DNA of 13,545 nt from DASRAJ01 sp039920305 (GTDB lineage: Bacteria > Bacteroidota > Bacteroidia > Chitinophagales > UBA10324): the NCBI GenBank assembly GCA_039920305.1, contig JBDSEA010000142.1, forward strand, positions 1 through 13,545, read 5' to 3'. Numbering within the stretch: position 1 is the first letter of the stretch; every line of letters starts with the position of its first letter. The notes under the pieces were generated by a model. That model did no database searches. It was given only the letters and a program-made list of their open reading frames with translations, and had not been told where the DNA came from. The position numbers were made by a program, and so were the translations under genes. Below are positions 1 through 8,292 of the stretch, piece after piece.

Positions 1-75
1 AGGAAATTGTGCTGAGCACAATTGCGACAACACCAGCAGCGGGAATAAGAAATAATACTTGTCAGGTAACCACAT
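1..75 (-). CDS. 5' end of a secreted protein, cut by the left edge
   Basis: An open frame starts at ATG (complement of 73-75) and stays open to base 1, giving 25 residues. They begin MWLPDKYYFLF, continue with a hydrophobic stretch PLLVLSQLCSA, and then QFP. This is the shape of a type I signal peptide with cleavage near SA/QF, a form common in Bacteroidota exported proteins. The start lies 15 bases beyond the response regulator stop, on the same strand, so the gene could be the last part of the same transcript. No Shine-Dalgarno site is visible, which is normal for this phylum. The mature protein lies outside the window, so no function can be given. A chance open frame is possible because only 25 codons are visible. 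Confidence 0.5.
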   Translation of the reverse strand, partial: MWLPDKYYFLFPLLVLSQLCSAQFP

Positions 76-90
76 AAACTGATACTGAAA

Positions 91-777
91 CTATGTTTTT
101 TCCAGAAGCCGGAAGCCGACCCCATGATGATTTTCAATTTCCACTGTAGGGTCAGGGGATAAATATTTTCTCAGTCTTGATATATAAACATCCATGCTCC
201 TTCCAAGAAAATAATCATCACTGCCCCAAACCTGCCTAAGAACATCCTCACGCTTCATAACCCGGTTTGTGCCGGAGCAAAGTGCCCTGAGAATTTCTGC
301 CTCCTTTTCAGTAAGCTTCTGTTTTTTGTTTTTTACGGTGAGCTCATAATTGGTATAATCGAATATGCATTTGCCAAAGTGAAATACTTTTTCTTTCGAG
401 TGATTTCCGCTCCGCTTTAAAAATACATTGATCCTTAATACAAGTTCTTCAATGTCGAAGGGCTTTGTGATAAAGTCATCTCCCCCCTTTACAAAACCCC
501 GGATGCGATCTTCTTTTGCGGATTTTGAGGTGAGAAAAAGCACCGGAACTGTTTTGTTTATAACCCTGATTTTTTCAACGAGGGTATATCCATCCATTTT
601 GGGAAGCATCACGTCTACAATGCAGAGGTCAAAAGGGCTTGTGCCGAAAACTTCCAGGGCAATCATTCCATCTTCACATACCGTAACTTCAAAATCAGAC
701 ATGGCAAGATAATCCCGTATAACTCTCCCAAGTGACTTATCGTCTTCTACCAATAATATTTTAGCACGTGCATTCAT
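91..777 (-). CDS. OmpR/PhoB-type response regulator
   Basis: This 228-residue DNA-binding response regulator takes a phosphoryl group from its partner kinase and then binds promoter DNA. The receiver domain covers about residues 5-120. It has the acidic pocket E11-D12-D13, phospho-acceptor D55 in IVDVMLP, the switch threonine T83 and the conserved lysine K105 in TKPF. The winged-helix output domain covers about 130-226, with the recognition-helix region GRSMDVYISRLRKYL and the closing wing GVGFRLLEK. Length and layout are normal for the OmpR family. Its ATG overlaps the kinase stop codon by four bases (ATGA), so the two are almost certainly translationally coupled and form one two-component system. 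The target genes cannot be read from this sequence. Confidence 0.93.
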   Translation of the reverse strand: MNARAKILLVEDDKSLGRVIRDYLAMSDFEVTVCEDGMIALEVFGTSPFDLCIVDVMLPKMDGYTLVEKIRVINKTVPVLFLTSKSAKEDRIRGFVKGGDDFITKPFDIEELVLRINVFLKRSGNHSKEKVFHFGKCIFDYTNYELTVKNKKQKLTEKEAEILRALCSGTNRVMKREDVLRQVWGSDDYFLGRSMDVYISRLRKYLSPDPTVEIENHHGVGFRLLEKT

Positions 778-2042
778 TTGCTGAGAGGAAGTATGATGGT
801 GAAAGTGGTTCCCTTATTCTCTTCACTGGTTACATAGATTTTTCCCCTGTGGTCACTTATCACTTTTTTCACATAATATAATCCCAGGCCAAAGCCCTTC
901 ACATTATGTACATCACCCGTATGTACCCTGAAGAAGCGCTCAAATATTCTGCGAAGGTTTTTCTTTTCTATCCCGATGCCGTTGTCCTTTATTGCAACAG
1001 TGATTTTATGGTCATCACTGGTTGTTTGAATTTCAAGAACAGGAATGTTCTGATTGTATTTAACAGCATTATCCAGCAGGTTGAAAAACACGTTGGTCAG
1101 GTGCAATTTATCCGCAGAAATAAAAGCATTTTCAGCAGTTAGATGATGAAGCATAGTTCCGTTTTTTTCTTTTACAATCTGTTCTATGCTGTTAATAGCC
1201 TGCTCAAGGCAATCATGCAGGTTGATTTTCTCAAATTGATATTTCAATTGATGCTCATCCCATACTGCTACCTGCAGCACCCGCTCCACCTGTGATTTCA
1301 GCCTTTGAGCTTCATGCTGAATCAGCGAGATGTATTGTGTTACAGAAGAAGGATTTTGCTGTACCTCTGGCTTGTTCAGCAGCCGTGATGTAACAAGGAT
1401 TGTGGAAACCGGGGTTTTGAATTCATGTGTCATATTGTTCACGAAATCCTTCTGAACCTCTGATAATTGTTTTTGACGGAAGATGGCAATGAGCGCAAAA
1501 GCGAAGAAGCCGATCACCATCAACAACACAACGGATGAGTACAGCCAGATACCGAGAGAGCCGATAAGCTGGCTTTTCTTATCAGGAAAATTTACACTGA
1601 AATAGTAAAGATCATTTTTCCACTGCGGTAATTCCTTGACAGGACGATTTATTTCATCCTTGCGTGATGAAATATAGTTGCCATAAACGAGCTTCTGATG
1701 ATTGCAGTCGTAAACGCCATATTCAAAATCCTGAGTGAGCTTCCGGTTATGGAATTCGGCTTTCAGCAGTGCCTCCAGAGTCTTTGTATCAATTTCTCCA
1801 TTCACGCTCACTACAAAATAATTACTTGACAGCTGGTTTACGAGGCCGCTGTTCGGAATTTGTTGCTGATTTACGGTTAAAATCTGCTCGCCTACATTTT
1901 GCAGGGCTGTAAATACATTCTGATCAAACTGCTTCTCACGCACGTCGAATGCGTTACGGAACCAGAAGACCTGCAAGATCACGATTGCTGCGATGGAAAT
2001 TACAGCAAGAAGCGTGATGATCCGGATGGTTCTGTTCTTCAT
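774..2042 (-). CDS. membrane sensor histidine kinase
   Basis: This 422-residue kinase is the partner of the adjacent regulator. Transmembrane helix 1 is at about residues 8-28 and helix 2 at about 164-188. They enclose a periplasmic sensor region of some 135 residues with no motif I recognise. A HisKA dimerisation domain follows, with phospho-acceptor H206 in the H-box MTHEFKTP. The ATPase domain has the N-box NLLDNAVKYN (321-330), the G1 box KDNGIGI (352-358) and the G2 box GFGLGL (383-388). All boxes are intact, so it should be active. There is no HAMP or PAS domain of clear type. The kinase gene comes before the regulator gene. A 114-base gap separates it from the symporter gene upstream, so it may have its own promoter, but I could not identify one. 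The signal it senses is unknown. Confidence 0.92.
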   Translation of the reverse strand: MKNRTIRIITLLAVISIAAIVILQVFWFRNAFDVREKQFDQNVFTALQNVGEQILTVNQQQIPNSGLVNQLSSNYFVVSVNGEIDTKTLEALLKAEFHNRKLTQDFEYGVYDCNHQKLVYGNYISSRKDEINRPVKELPQWKNDLYYFSVNFPDKKSQLIGSLGIWLYSSVVLLMVIGFFAFALIAIFRQKQLSEVQKDFVNNMTHEFKTPVSTILVTSRLLNKPEVQQNPSSVTQYISLIQHEAQRLKSQVERVLQVAVWDEHQLKYQFEKINLHDCLEQAINSIEQIVKEKNGTMLHHLTAENAFISADKLHLTNVFFNLLDNAVKYNQNIPVLEIQTTSDDHKITVAIKDNGIGIEKKNLRRIFERFFRVHTGDVHNVKGFGLGLYYVKKVISDHRGKIYVTSEENKGTTFTIILPLSK

Positions 2043-2156
2043 TATTTATAATCAGTAATCCCCGGCAAAGCAAAATCAAAAAATGGAAGCGCAGATGTTC
2101 CGCAATTAAAGCAACATTTTTGGGATACTGCAGCTTGCTTAGCAAACTGATTATAT

Positions 2157-3851
2157 TCATTTTGCAACAGAGCGCTCAGCAAAATAATGAAAGGATAATG
2201 ACAGAATCATTACAAGAGCAGAACCTATCATATTAAGCCATAAGAAGGCAACTACATCGCTGACAAACAATATAATCACCATCACTTCTGCAATGATCGC
2301 GGCAATAAAAACTGAATTTCCTTTAACCTTTTTCAGAAAAAAAGCTGTCAGGAAAACACCGAGGATGGTTCCATAAAAAAGAGAACCGAGGATATTTACG
2401 GCTTCTATCAGGCTTCCAAGCTTATTGACTAACTCTGCAACTCCAATTGCAAAAATTCCCCAGCCCAGTGTGGCAAGCCTGGAAGCTGTGACATAGTGAT
2501 TTTCTGACTCACCACTTCGGACTGAGCGCTTATAAATATCCACCACGGTGGTTGAGGCGAGGGAATTCAATTCAGCGGTAGTGGAATTCCATGCAGCGCA
2601 AAATACCACAGCAATCAGCAGGCCTATGAGCCCATGTGGAAGATAATGCAATACGAAAGTCAGAAAGATATAATTGATATCGTTCGTATCCGCAGCAGGG
2701 CTGGCTTCTTTTATTACTGAGATTGCGCGGACCCTGAGTTCATTTGCCTGTTCATTAACCTTTTGCAGTGCAGCTTGTGATTGACTTACCTGGTTTTCAT
2801 TTCCATTTTTTAATCCGTCAACCATTGCCATTGCGTTTTTTCTTTTTTCAATGGATAACTTATCATGCAGGTTATCAATCACAGTAAATTCAATGGCCTG
2901 TGGTGAAGCCATCACTTTCTCAACCTGTTTATCGTTGAAGAAAACGGGTGATGGGTTGAATTGATAGAAAGTGAAAATGAGGGCGCCGATCATAAGAATC
3001 AGGAACTGCATCGGTATCTTCAAAATAGCATTCATAAGTAATCCGGTACGGCTTTGTGCCACGGATCGGCCTGAGAGATATCTGCCTACCTGTGACTGGT
3101 CGGTTCCGAAATAAGAGAGTGCCAGGAAAAAGCCCCCGATAAGTCCGCTCCAGATATTGTAGCGATCATTCCAGCTAAAATCAGTGGTGATCACGTTGGT
3201 CTTTCCCATCTTCCCCGCCACCATGAGGGCGTCTGTGAAGCCTATTCCGTCAGGCAATAATTTCACAGCCATAAAACCTGCGATAGACATTCCTATAAAT
3301 ATTACAGCCAGTTGCTGGAGTTGTGTGATAGCAACTGCTTTTGTCCCGCCACTCATGGTATAGCTGATCACCAATCCTCCCATAATTATATTAGTCAGGT
3401 AAATATTCCAGCCCAGCAATGATGATAAAACTATGGAGGGGGCATAAATCGTAAGCCCCGCTGCTAAACCACGCTGTGTTAAAAAGAGAAGTGAGGTAAG
3501 CGATCTTGTTTTAAGGTCAAAGCGCTCTTCAAGATATTCGTAAGCAGTGTAAACCTTAAGCCGGTGATATACCGGAAGAAAAAAGATGCATATCACAATC
3601 ATTGCAAGCGGTAATCCGAAATAAAACTGCACGAAGCGCATACCATCGGTAAATGCCTGACCAGGTGCTGAGAGAAAGGTAATGGCACTTGCCTGTGTGG
3701 CCATTACCGAGAAGCCTACACGGTACCACGGCATTGATTGATTGCCGAGAAGATATGAATCGAGATTTTTCTGATGCCTGGTTCTGTAAATTCCGAAAAT
3801 AATAATCAGCAGTAAGGTTGCGGCAAGAACAAGCCAATCCAGCCAGCTCAT
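2157..3851 (-). CDS. sodium:solute symporter (SSS family)
   Basis: This 564-residue polytopic inner-membrane protein belongs to the SSS family, which couples solute uptake to the sodium gradient. The N-terminal helix begins LDWLVLAATLLLIIIFG. Family-typical segments include GTDQSQVGRYLS (about 249-260) and WNSTTAELNSLASTTVVDIY (421-440), which contributes to the sodium/substrate region. About 13-14 helices can be drawn. A hydrophilic insertion of about 95 residues (roughly 299-393), rich in Lys, Glu and Gln, interrupts the membrane core and could be partly coiled coil. Its ATG overlaps the stop of a 41-residue membrane protein gene by four bases (ATGA). The substrate cannot be assigned from sequence; the secreted deacetylase upstream hints at a deacetylated sugar or amide-derived compound, but this is only inference. 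Confidence 0.9.
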   Translation of the reverse strand: MSWLDWLVLAATLLLIIIFGIYRTRHQKNLDSYLLGNQSMPWYRVGFSVMATQASAITFLSAPGQAFTDGMRFVQFYFGLPLAMIVICIFFLPVYHRLKVYTAYEYLEERFDLKTRSLTSLLFLTQRGLAAGLTIYAPSIVLSSLLGWNIYLTNIIMGGLVISYTMSGGTKAVAITQLQQLAVIFIGMSIAGFMAVKLLPDGIGFTDALMVAGKMGKTNVITTDFSWNDRYNIWSGLIGGFFLALSYFGTDQSQVGRYLSGRSVAQSRTGLLMNAILKIPMQFLILMIGALIFTFYQFNPSPVFFNDKQVEKVMASPQAIEFTVIDNLHDKLSIEKRKNAMAMVDGLKNGNENQVSQSQAALQKVNEQANELRVRAISVIKEASPAADTNDINYIFLTFVLHYLPHGLIGLLIAVVFCAAWNSTTAELNSLASTTVVDIYKRSVRSGESENHYVTASRLATLGWGIFAIGVAELVNKLGSLIEAVNILGSLFYGTILGVFLTAFFLKKVKGNSVFIAAIIAEVMVIILFVSDVVAFLWLNMIGSALVMILSLSFHYFAERSVAK

Positions 3852-3973
3852 GAAAAGTATTTAGTAAAGAATAAAAAAAGCAGGATTAGCACGGCTAACC
3901 AGCAGATTATAAAGACATAAAACTGTTTCCAGTTTTTAAAAATGGGAGGAGGGTTGTCCTGAAGGTTTGGCAT
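3848..3973 (-). CDS. 41-residue single-helix membrane protein coupled to the symporter
   Basis: A small open frame starts at ATG (complement of 3971-3973) and ends in TGA (complement of 3848-3850). The protein starts MPNLQDNPPPIFKNWKQF, then has a single hydrophobic helix at about residues 19-36 (VFIICWLAVLILLFLFF) and a short basic tail TKYFS. Its stop overlaps the symporter start as ATGA, the arrangement expected for translational coupling. No similarity to a named family is recognised. By analogy with other SSS carriers that have a small membrane partner encoded just upstream (DUF485 next to acetate permease, YhdT next to PanF), it may assist folding or activity of the symporter. The coding call rests on the helix-tail pattern, the overlap and the otherwise unexplained gap; its short length limits certainty. 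Confidence 0.68.
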   Translation of the reverse strand: MPNLQDNPPPIFKNWKQFYVFIICWLAVLILLFLFFTKYFS

Positions 3974-4096
3974 TGAGCTATGATGCGAAGACAAGATATG
4001 AACAGTGATTAATTATCAAAATCTTATTCGGCATCTAATAAGCTTTTTTCGATATGCGGAGATTCTCAAACGCCCATCTCTCAGAGAAAACAGGCA

Positions 4097-6568
4097 TTAT
4101 TCATTCTTAGAAATCAAATTCACGAACAACCTGTAGGCGCCCGGCACACCTGCAGGCAGTTCCCGAAAAAATGACAAGCTCGTATACACGAACTTACCCA
4201 TACCGTATTTAGAGACAATCACAGAACCATCAAGAGGTTTTTCCCCGGGATCATTCATTGTAAGAATTTTGCGGTAATTGCTGTCAACATCTGTTAGAAA
4301 ATAGAGTCCACGCTCCTGAATCCATCCATCAAAATCTTTTAAAGTCAGCTTATTAGGTAGGTTAAGTACCGGGTCATTTACATCGTTGAAGCTTACGGCA
4401 GAATGCTCATCGGTAACTCTTCCCCTTGAAATTTTAAAAGGGTAGGGTCCAATTTCTTCAGTTACCATATCATAATTCGTGTTATATTGAATTAGAACCG
4501 TACCGCCGTTCTTTGCATAATTGAGCAGGGTTTGGTTCAGGTATTTTAATCTTGCATCCGTATTGAATGCGCGGACACCGGTGACCACGGCATCAAATCT
4601 CTGTAATCCTGAAGGGGTGATCTCATCATCGCTTAACAGTGTAACCTTGTAGCCTACCTGCTCCAGCATTTGCGGAACCAGGTCGCCTGCACCCTTAATG
4701 TACCCGATATTTCCTCCTGATATTTTAACAGGAACCGAAACAAGTCTTGCTTTCGCAGAAGGGAAGATGGTAATTGAAGGAATGTGATCATACGCAATCG
4801 TTCGAATACTCTGATTGAATGTCTTGCCATTCATTTCCATGATAACTTTCAAAGTATCAACTGCAGAATTTATTAATCCTGAAGGCGGGGTAATACTAAA
4901 AACAACCGAAGCTTCATCGCCTTTATTCTTTAGACTGAAGCCCGAAATTGCCGGCTCTGCACTCCATCCACCGGGAACGTTTAATTTAATATTTCCGGTT
5001 TCATCGGCCGCCGCGGACTTCAGCTGAACCTTTATTTCTTTTGAATCGCCTGAGCTGAATATGTACACCGGCTTTTCAATATTTACCATAACAGCAGGCG
5101 CAATTGACAGGGGATTATAAACCTCTCCACGTGTAGGATCTTCATATTTATAGACCAGTGGCCTTACAAATTCAAAATGTTTCCCGGCAATAATAAATTG
5201 AAAATCAGCGGTTACGGATTCATCATTCCAGGGTTTGCCGGTTAAGCCCGGGTCAGGAATAGTAAAGCTTCCCGGATCATGTTCATGCTGCAGCCAATAG
5301 GGTTGTGTTATTGGTGTAGTGGCCTCTAATATTTGCTCGTGGTTGTAGGTCATCAACATATTATTTGCAAGACTAAAATTAAAAGTGGTATCAAAATTCT
5401 GCAGTGAAACAGATTGTAATTGTATGGAGACTTCACTTCTGCTGATCGCCAGAAACTTCCAGTTAAATTTTTGTGCGGGTGTATATTGCGTTTCAGTTGC
5501 ATATGCCTCAAACCATAAGCCTGAGCATGCAAGGATCAGGGTTTCTATCTCTTTGATCTTTGGTTTTTTCCAATTGCTCTCATTCAAATTTTGAATTACT
5601 GTTCGCAGCTCAATGAGGGATTTGACGGAGGCAGATGGATACCGCGACTTATAATCTGTAATTATCCTGGTTGTTGATGACTGTATATTTTCAGTATTTA
5701 ATATGCGTGACCATGTAGTATTCACACCATCCATCAAATCAGTTTCAGGGGGTTCACCCATAATGGTCTTAAAATATTCCAATTGCGATCCTCGTGTTTT
5801 CTCTGAGCCGAAGGCCTGGCTCTTATGATTTGTTCTGCTTTCAGCTGCTATTTCCCGGTACCCTTCACCAAGCAGGGGATTATACAGGCCCACATCAAAT
5901 TTGAATTGATCTTCAGAAGTAGTATTTGTTCCGCCAAATTGAAAAGTGTTCCATAACAGCCGCTTCGCCTGCCACACCTCCAGGTGCTTTAATTGCTCCG
6001 GAAAACGGTTTGGATCGGCGGCAGCCGAAAATGCTTCCTGTGCCAGTATTGCGGAAGCAGTGTGATGCCCATGCCCTCCTTCTCCGGTAGCAGGAAACCG
6101 GCAGATGATTACATCGGGCTGAAACTGCCGGACAACATAAACAACATCCTCAAGGATTTTCTCCTTGCCCCAGATAGCAAAGGTTTCTTCCGGATTCTTT
6201 GAATAGCCGAAGTCATTTGCCCGGGTGAAAAACTGTTCTGCGCCATCCACACGCCGTGCCGCAAGCAATTCCTGTGTTCTGATCAATCCAAGCAATTCAC
6301 CCTGTTCATTTCCGATTAAGTTCTGACCTCCATCACCGCGCGTAAGTGAAAGATATCCTGTGCGGTAATGTTTTTCGCTTGCGAGATATGCAAGCAATCG
6401 CGTGTTCTCATCATCAGGATGCGCAGCGATATAAAGCACACTTCCAAGCACATTCAGCTTATTCAATCCAAGCTCGATTTGCGAGGAATTAAGTGAGGGG
6501 GAAGTTTGTGCTAACAGAAATGTTGAATAGAAAACAATAATATGCAGAAGCAGTATTCTCATAAACAT
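4097..6568 (-). CDS. large secreted PIG-L (LmbE-like) family deacetylase
   Basis: The 823-residue product has a signal peptide (MFMRILLLHIIVFYSTFLLA, cleavage near A20-Q21), so it should act in the periplasm or outside the cell. The N-terminal PIG-L domain (about 30-260) carries the metal and catalytic motif AHPDDE (49-54) and the second histidine cluster GHGHH (165-169). The family uses zinc to remove N-acetyl groups from amino sugars and related molecules. A beta-sandwich-like region follows (about 480-590), and then a C-terminal domain (about 594-823) resembling the class I glutamine amidotransferase-like/ThuA fold, with GGTVLIQYN. The open frame extends upstream to a TTG at 6607, but the ATG at 6568 is preferred because it puts the signal peptide at the N-terminus. 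An ATG two codons further in is also possible. Substrate unknown. It lies upstream of the symporter on the same strand. Confidence 0.85.
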   Translation of the reverse strand: MFMRILLLHIIVFYSTFLLAQTSPSLNSSQIELGLNKLNVLGSVLYIAAHPDDENTRLLAYLASEKHYRTGYLSLTRGDGGQNLIGNEQGELLGLIRTQELLAARRVDGAEQFFTRANDFGYSKNPEETFAIWGKEKILEDVVYVVRQFQPDVIICRFPATGEGGHGHHTASAILAQEAFSAAADPNRFPEQLKHLEVWQAKRLLWNTFQFGGTNTTSEDQFKFDVGLYNPLLGEGYREIAAESRTNHKSQAFGSEKTRGSQLEYFKTIMGEPPETDLMDGVNTTWSRILNTENIQSSTTRIITDYKSRYPSASVKSLIELRTVIQNLNESNWKKPKIKEIETLILACSGLWFEAYATETQYTPAQKFNWKFLAISRSEVSIQLQSVSLQNFDTTFNFSLANNMLMTYNHEQILEATTPITQPYWLQHEHDPGSFTIPDPGLTGKPWNDESVTADFQFIIAGKHFEFVRPLVYKYEDPTRGEVYNPLSIAPAVMVNIEKPVYIFSSGDSKEIKVQLKSAAADETGNIKLNVPGGWSAEPAISGFSLKNKGDEASVVFSITPPSGLINSAVDTLKVIMEMNGKTFNQSIRTIAYDHIPSITIFPSAKARLVSVPVKISGGNIGYIKGAGDLVPQMLEQVGYKVTLLSDDEITPSGLQRFDAVVTGVRAFNTDARLKYLNQTLLNYAKNGGTVLIQYNTNYDMVTEEIGPYPFKISRGRVTDEHSAVSFNDVNDPVLNLPNKLTLKDFDGWIQERGLYFLTDVDSNYRKILTMNDPGEKPLDGSVIVSKYGMGKFVYTSLSFFRELPAGVPGAYRLFVNLISKNE

Positions 6569-6663
6569 TTTATGTTGGATTTCGGAATAAAAGTAGAAAC
6601 GAAACAAACGATATGCAGATTAGTTCTGGATTTTTGAATTCACAGGTATGCTTATCCGGGCAT

Positions 6664-6695
6664 TTTGTATCTGTCACTTTTCCTTCGTTCTTTTG
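6664..6695 (+). promoter_or_regulatory. candidate Bacteroidota promoter for the nuo operon
   Basis: TTTG at 6664-6667 is followed after 20 bases by TTCTTTTG at 6688-6695. The second box fits the phylum's -7 consensus TAnnTTTG except for T in place of A. The spacing is right for the -33/-7 pair, and the site lies 26 bases before the nuoA start, in the divergent gap between the deacetylase and nuoA. It is a pattern match only, in T-rich DNA where such boxes arise by chance. Confidence 0.3.
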
Positions 6696-6721
6696 TGTGC
6701 CGATTTTAACGGGTAATTGTG

Positions 6722-7114
6722 ATGCTGTTACAAATGAGTTCCGCACCTGTTCAATCCACTGCTGCAAATTATTTTCCGATAATTCTGCAATTCATTTTTG
6801 CAGGAGGATTTGTAGCTTTTGTGATGTTTATCACCCACATCATTGGTCCTAAGCTGATCACTAAGAAAAAGATGCAGGCTTTTGAAAGCGGGATAAAATC
6901 AGTTGGCAATGCCCGTCAGCCATTTGCAATTAAATATTTCCTGACTGCAATATTATTTGTACTGTTTGATGTGGAGGTAATTTTTTTGTATCCCTGGGCA
7001 ATTAATTTTTATGAGCTGGGTAGTAATGGAATCATCACCATGGCATTATTTATGGCACTACTGCTTGCAGGCTTTTTTTATATCATTAAAAGTGGTGCCC
7101 TTGACTGGGAATAG
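6722..7114 (+). CDS. nuoA: NADH-quinone oxidoreductase subunit A
   Basis: NuoA is a small membrane subunit of respiratory complex I at the join of the membrane arm and the peripheral arm. The 130-residue product has three helices (about 17-41, 68-91 and 102-123). The long conserved loop contains FESGIKSVGNARQPF (54-68) and the helix-2 acidic pair D83/E85 in LFDVEVIFLYPW, the family hallmark. The start is uncertain: GTG at 6719, ATG at 6722 and ATG at 6734 are in frame, and none has a clear ribosome binding site. It is the first gene of the nuo operon and is divergent from the deacetylase gene. Confidence 0.93.
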   Translation: MLLQMSSAPVQSTAANYFPIILQFIFAGGFVAFVMFITHIIGPKLITKKKMQAFESGIKSVGNARQPFAIKYFLTAILFVLFDVEVIFLYPWAINFYELGSNGIITMALFMALLLAGFFYIIKSGALDWE

Positions 7115-7162
7115 GGAACAAGTATAGAATGTAACTGTTATAGAAAAGTAAAAGAGAATGAT

Positions 7163-7747
7163 ATGAATGAGAGCCTGATTGAAACCACGCCACGTAGAAT
7201 AAATGTAGCTGCCAATCCTCCTGAGGGTGTAACAGGTGACGGATATTTCGCCACCCGGTTTGAGAAAGTGATCGGGCTGGCAAGAAAGAACTCTCTCTGG
7301 CCTCTTCCATTTGCAACATCATGTTGTGGGATAGAATTTATGTCAACCATGGCTTCTCACTATGACCTGGCACGCTTTGGAAGTGAGAGGGTGAGTTTTT
7401 CACCGCGTCAGGCTGATCTGCTCATGGTTATGGGAACAATAGCCAAGAAGATGGGGCCCATCCTTAAGCAGGTTTACGAGCAGATGGCCGAGCCGAGGTG
7501 GGTAATATCCGTTGGTGCCTGTGCTTGCAGCGGAGGAATTTTTGATACGTACTCCGTGCTCCAGGGTATTGATCAGATCATTCCCGTTGATGTTTATGTT
7601 CCCGGATGCCCGCCCCGTCCTGAACAGATAATTGATGGGTTCATGAAAATTCAGGAACTGGTACACAACGAGCCAATGCGAAGAAGGAATTCAGGAGAAT
7701 ACAAGGACATTCTGGAATCGTATGGAATTAAAACTTTTGAAAATTGA
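7163..7747 (+). CDS. nuoB: NADH-quinone oxidoreductase subunit B
   Basis: NuoB (194 residues) holds the terminal 4Fe-4S cluster N2, which passes electrons to quinone at the base of the peripheral arm. All four ligands are present: the adjacent pair C54-C55 in ATSCCGIEF, C120 in GACACSGG and C149 in VPGCPPRPE. Further conserved segments include FSPRQADLLMVMGT and PVDVYVPG. The start is ATG at 7163, with a weak purine-rich AAGAGA just upstream. It follows nuoA after 48 bases, and nuoC starts 20 bases after its stop. The length is normal and no lesion is seen. Confidence 0.96.
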   Translation: MNESLIETTPRRINVAANPPEGVTGDGYFATRFEKVIGLARKNSLWPLPFATSCCGIEFMSTMASHYDLARFGSERVSFSPRQADLLMVMGTIAKKMGPILKQVYEQMAEPRWVISVGACACSGGIFDTYSVLQGIDQIIPVDVYVPGCPPRPEQIIDGFMKIQELVHNEPMRRRNSGEYKDILESYGIKTFEN

Positions 7748-7766
7748 AGTCTGGTACCGAAACATA

Positions 7767-8291
7767 ATGCTAACGAACGAAAGGATACTCGAAAGACTTA
7801 AAGAAAAATTTGGCGACAGGATCGCTGATACGGAGTTGCAATTCGGGATCATGAGTGTATCCACTGACAGTGATCGCATAATTCAGGTAATGGAATTTTT
7901 GAAAGGCGATGAGGAACTGGATTTTGTATTTCTTACTGATCTCTGTGCCGTTCATTATCCTGACCGCGTTCGTAAATTTGATGTGATATACCACTTGCAC
8001 AGCTTTACAAATAACATAAGGCTGCGTGTAAAGCTTCCTCTTGCGGGTGATTCGCCAAAAGCACCAACAATGACTACCCTCTGGTCCAGCACAAACTGGA
8101 TGGAAAGGGAGACTTATGATTTTTATGGAGTCATTTTCGAAGGACATCCGAATCTGAAGAGAATCCTTAATGTGGATGATATGACCATTTTTCCATTGAG
8201 AAAGGAATATCCGCTTGAAGACAATACGCGCAAGGACAAGAATGATGAAATGTTCGGAAGGGATCCCCGACTTATAAGAGCAGATCAGTAA
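7767..8291 (+). CDS. nuoC: NADH-quinone oxidoreductase subunit C
   Basis: NuoC is the 30-kDa-type peripheral subunit of complex I, packed against NuoD and NuoB. The product has 174 residues from the ATG at 7767. The family signature ERETYDFYGVIFEGHPNLKR lies in the C-terminal half, followed by FPLRKEYPLED. An in-frame ATG at 7722 would add 15 residues overlapping nuoB; the later start is preferred because the sequence then begins MLTNERILERLKEKFG like its relatives. NuoC and NuoD are separate genes here, not fused as in Escherichia coli. Directly after its stop begins the A-rich arm of an inserted element. Confidence 0.93.
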   Translation: MLTNERILERLKEKFGDRIADTELQFGIMSVSTDSDRIIQVMEFLKGDEELDFVFLTDLCAVHYPDRVRKFDVIYHLHSFTNNIRLRVKLPLAGDSPKAPTMTTLWSSTNWMERETYDFYGVIFEGHPNLKRILNVDDMTIFPLRKEYPLEDNTRKDKNDEMFGRDPRLIRADQ

Positions 8292-8292
8292 A

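Noticed and set aside
5..23. Perfect 8-base stem AATTGTGC-TGA-GCACAATT, considered as a terminator or operator
   Set aside because: No T-tract follows on either strand, and it lies inside the signal-peptide codons of the partial gene; an operator role cannot be supported.
428..712. Plus-strand frame opposite the response regulator (94 codons)
   Set aside because: It is antisense to a gene with clear receiver-domain motifs and its product has no recognisable features.
1954..2160. 68-codon minus-strand frame that begins with an ATGA overlap at the symporter stop
   Set aside because: It runs about 90 bases into the histidine kinase gene, its product shows no domain or helix pattern, and the overlap by itself can arise by chance.
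3974..4096. Terminator or promoter between the deacetylase and the small membrane protein gene
   Set aside because: Only a weak 5-base GAGAT/ATCTC repeat without a clear T-run, and no TAnnTTTG box with a partner; nothing reportable.
6569..6607. Longer N-terminus of the deacetylase starting at TTG 6607
   Set aside because: It would add 13 polar and aromatic residues ahead of a clean signal peptide; the ATG at 6568 fits export better.
7722..7766. Upstream start for nuoC giving 15 extra residues
   Set aside because: It overlaps the nuoB end and the added residues do not resemble NuoC N-termini; ATG 7767 is more plausible.
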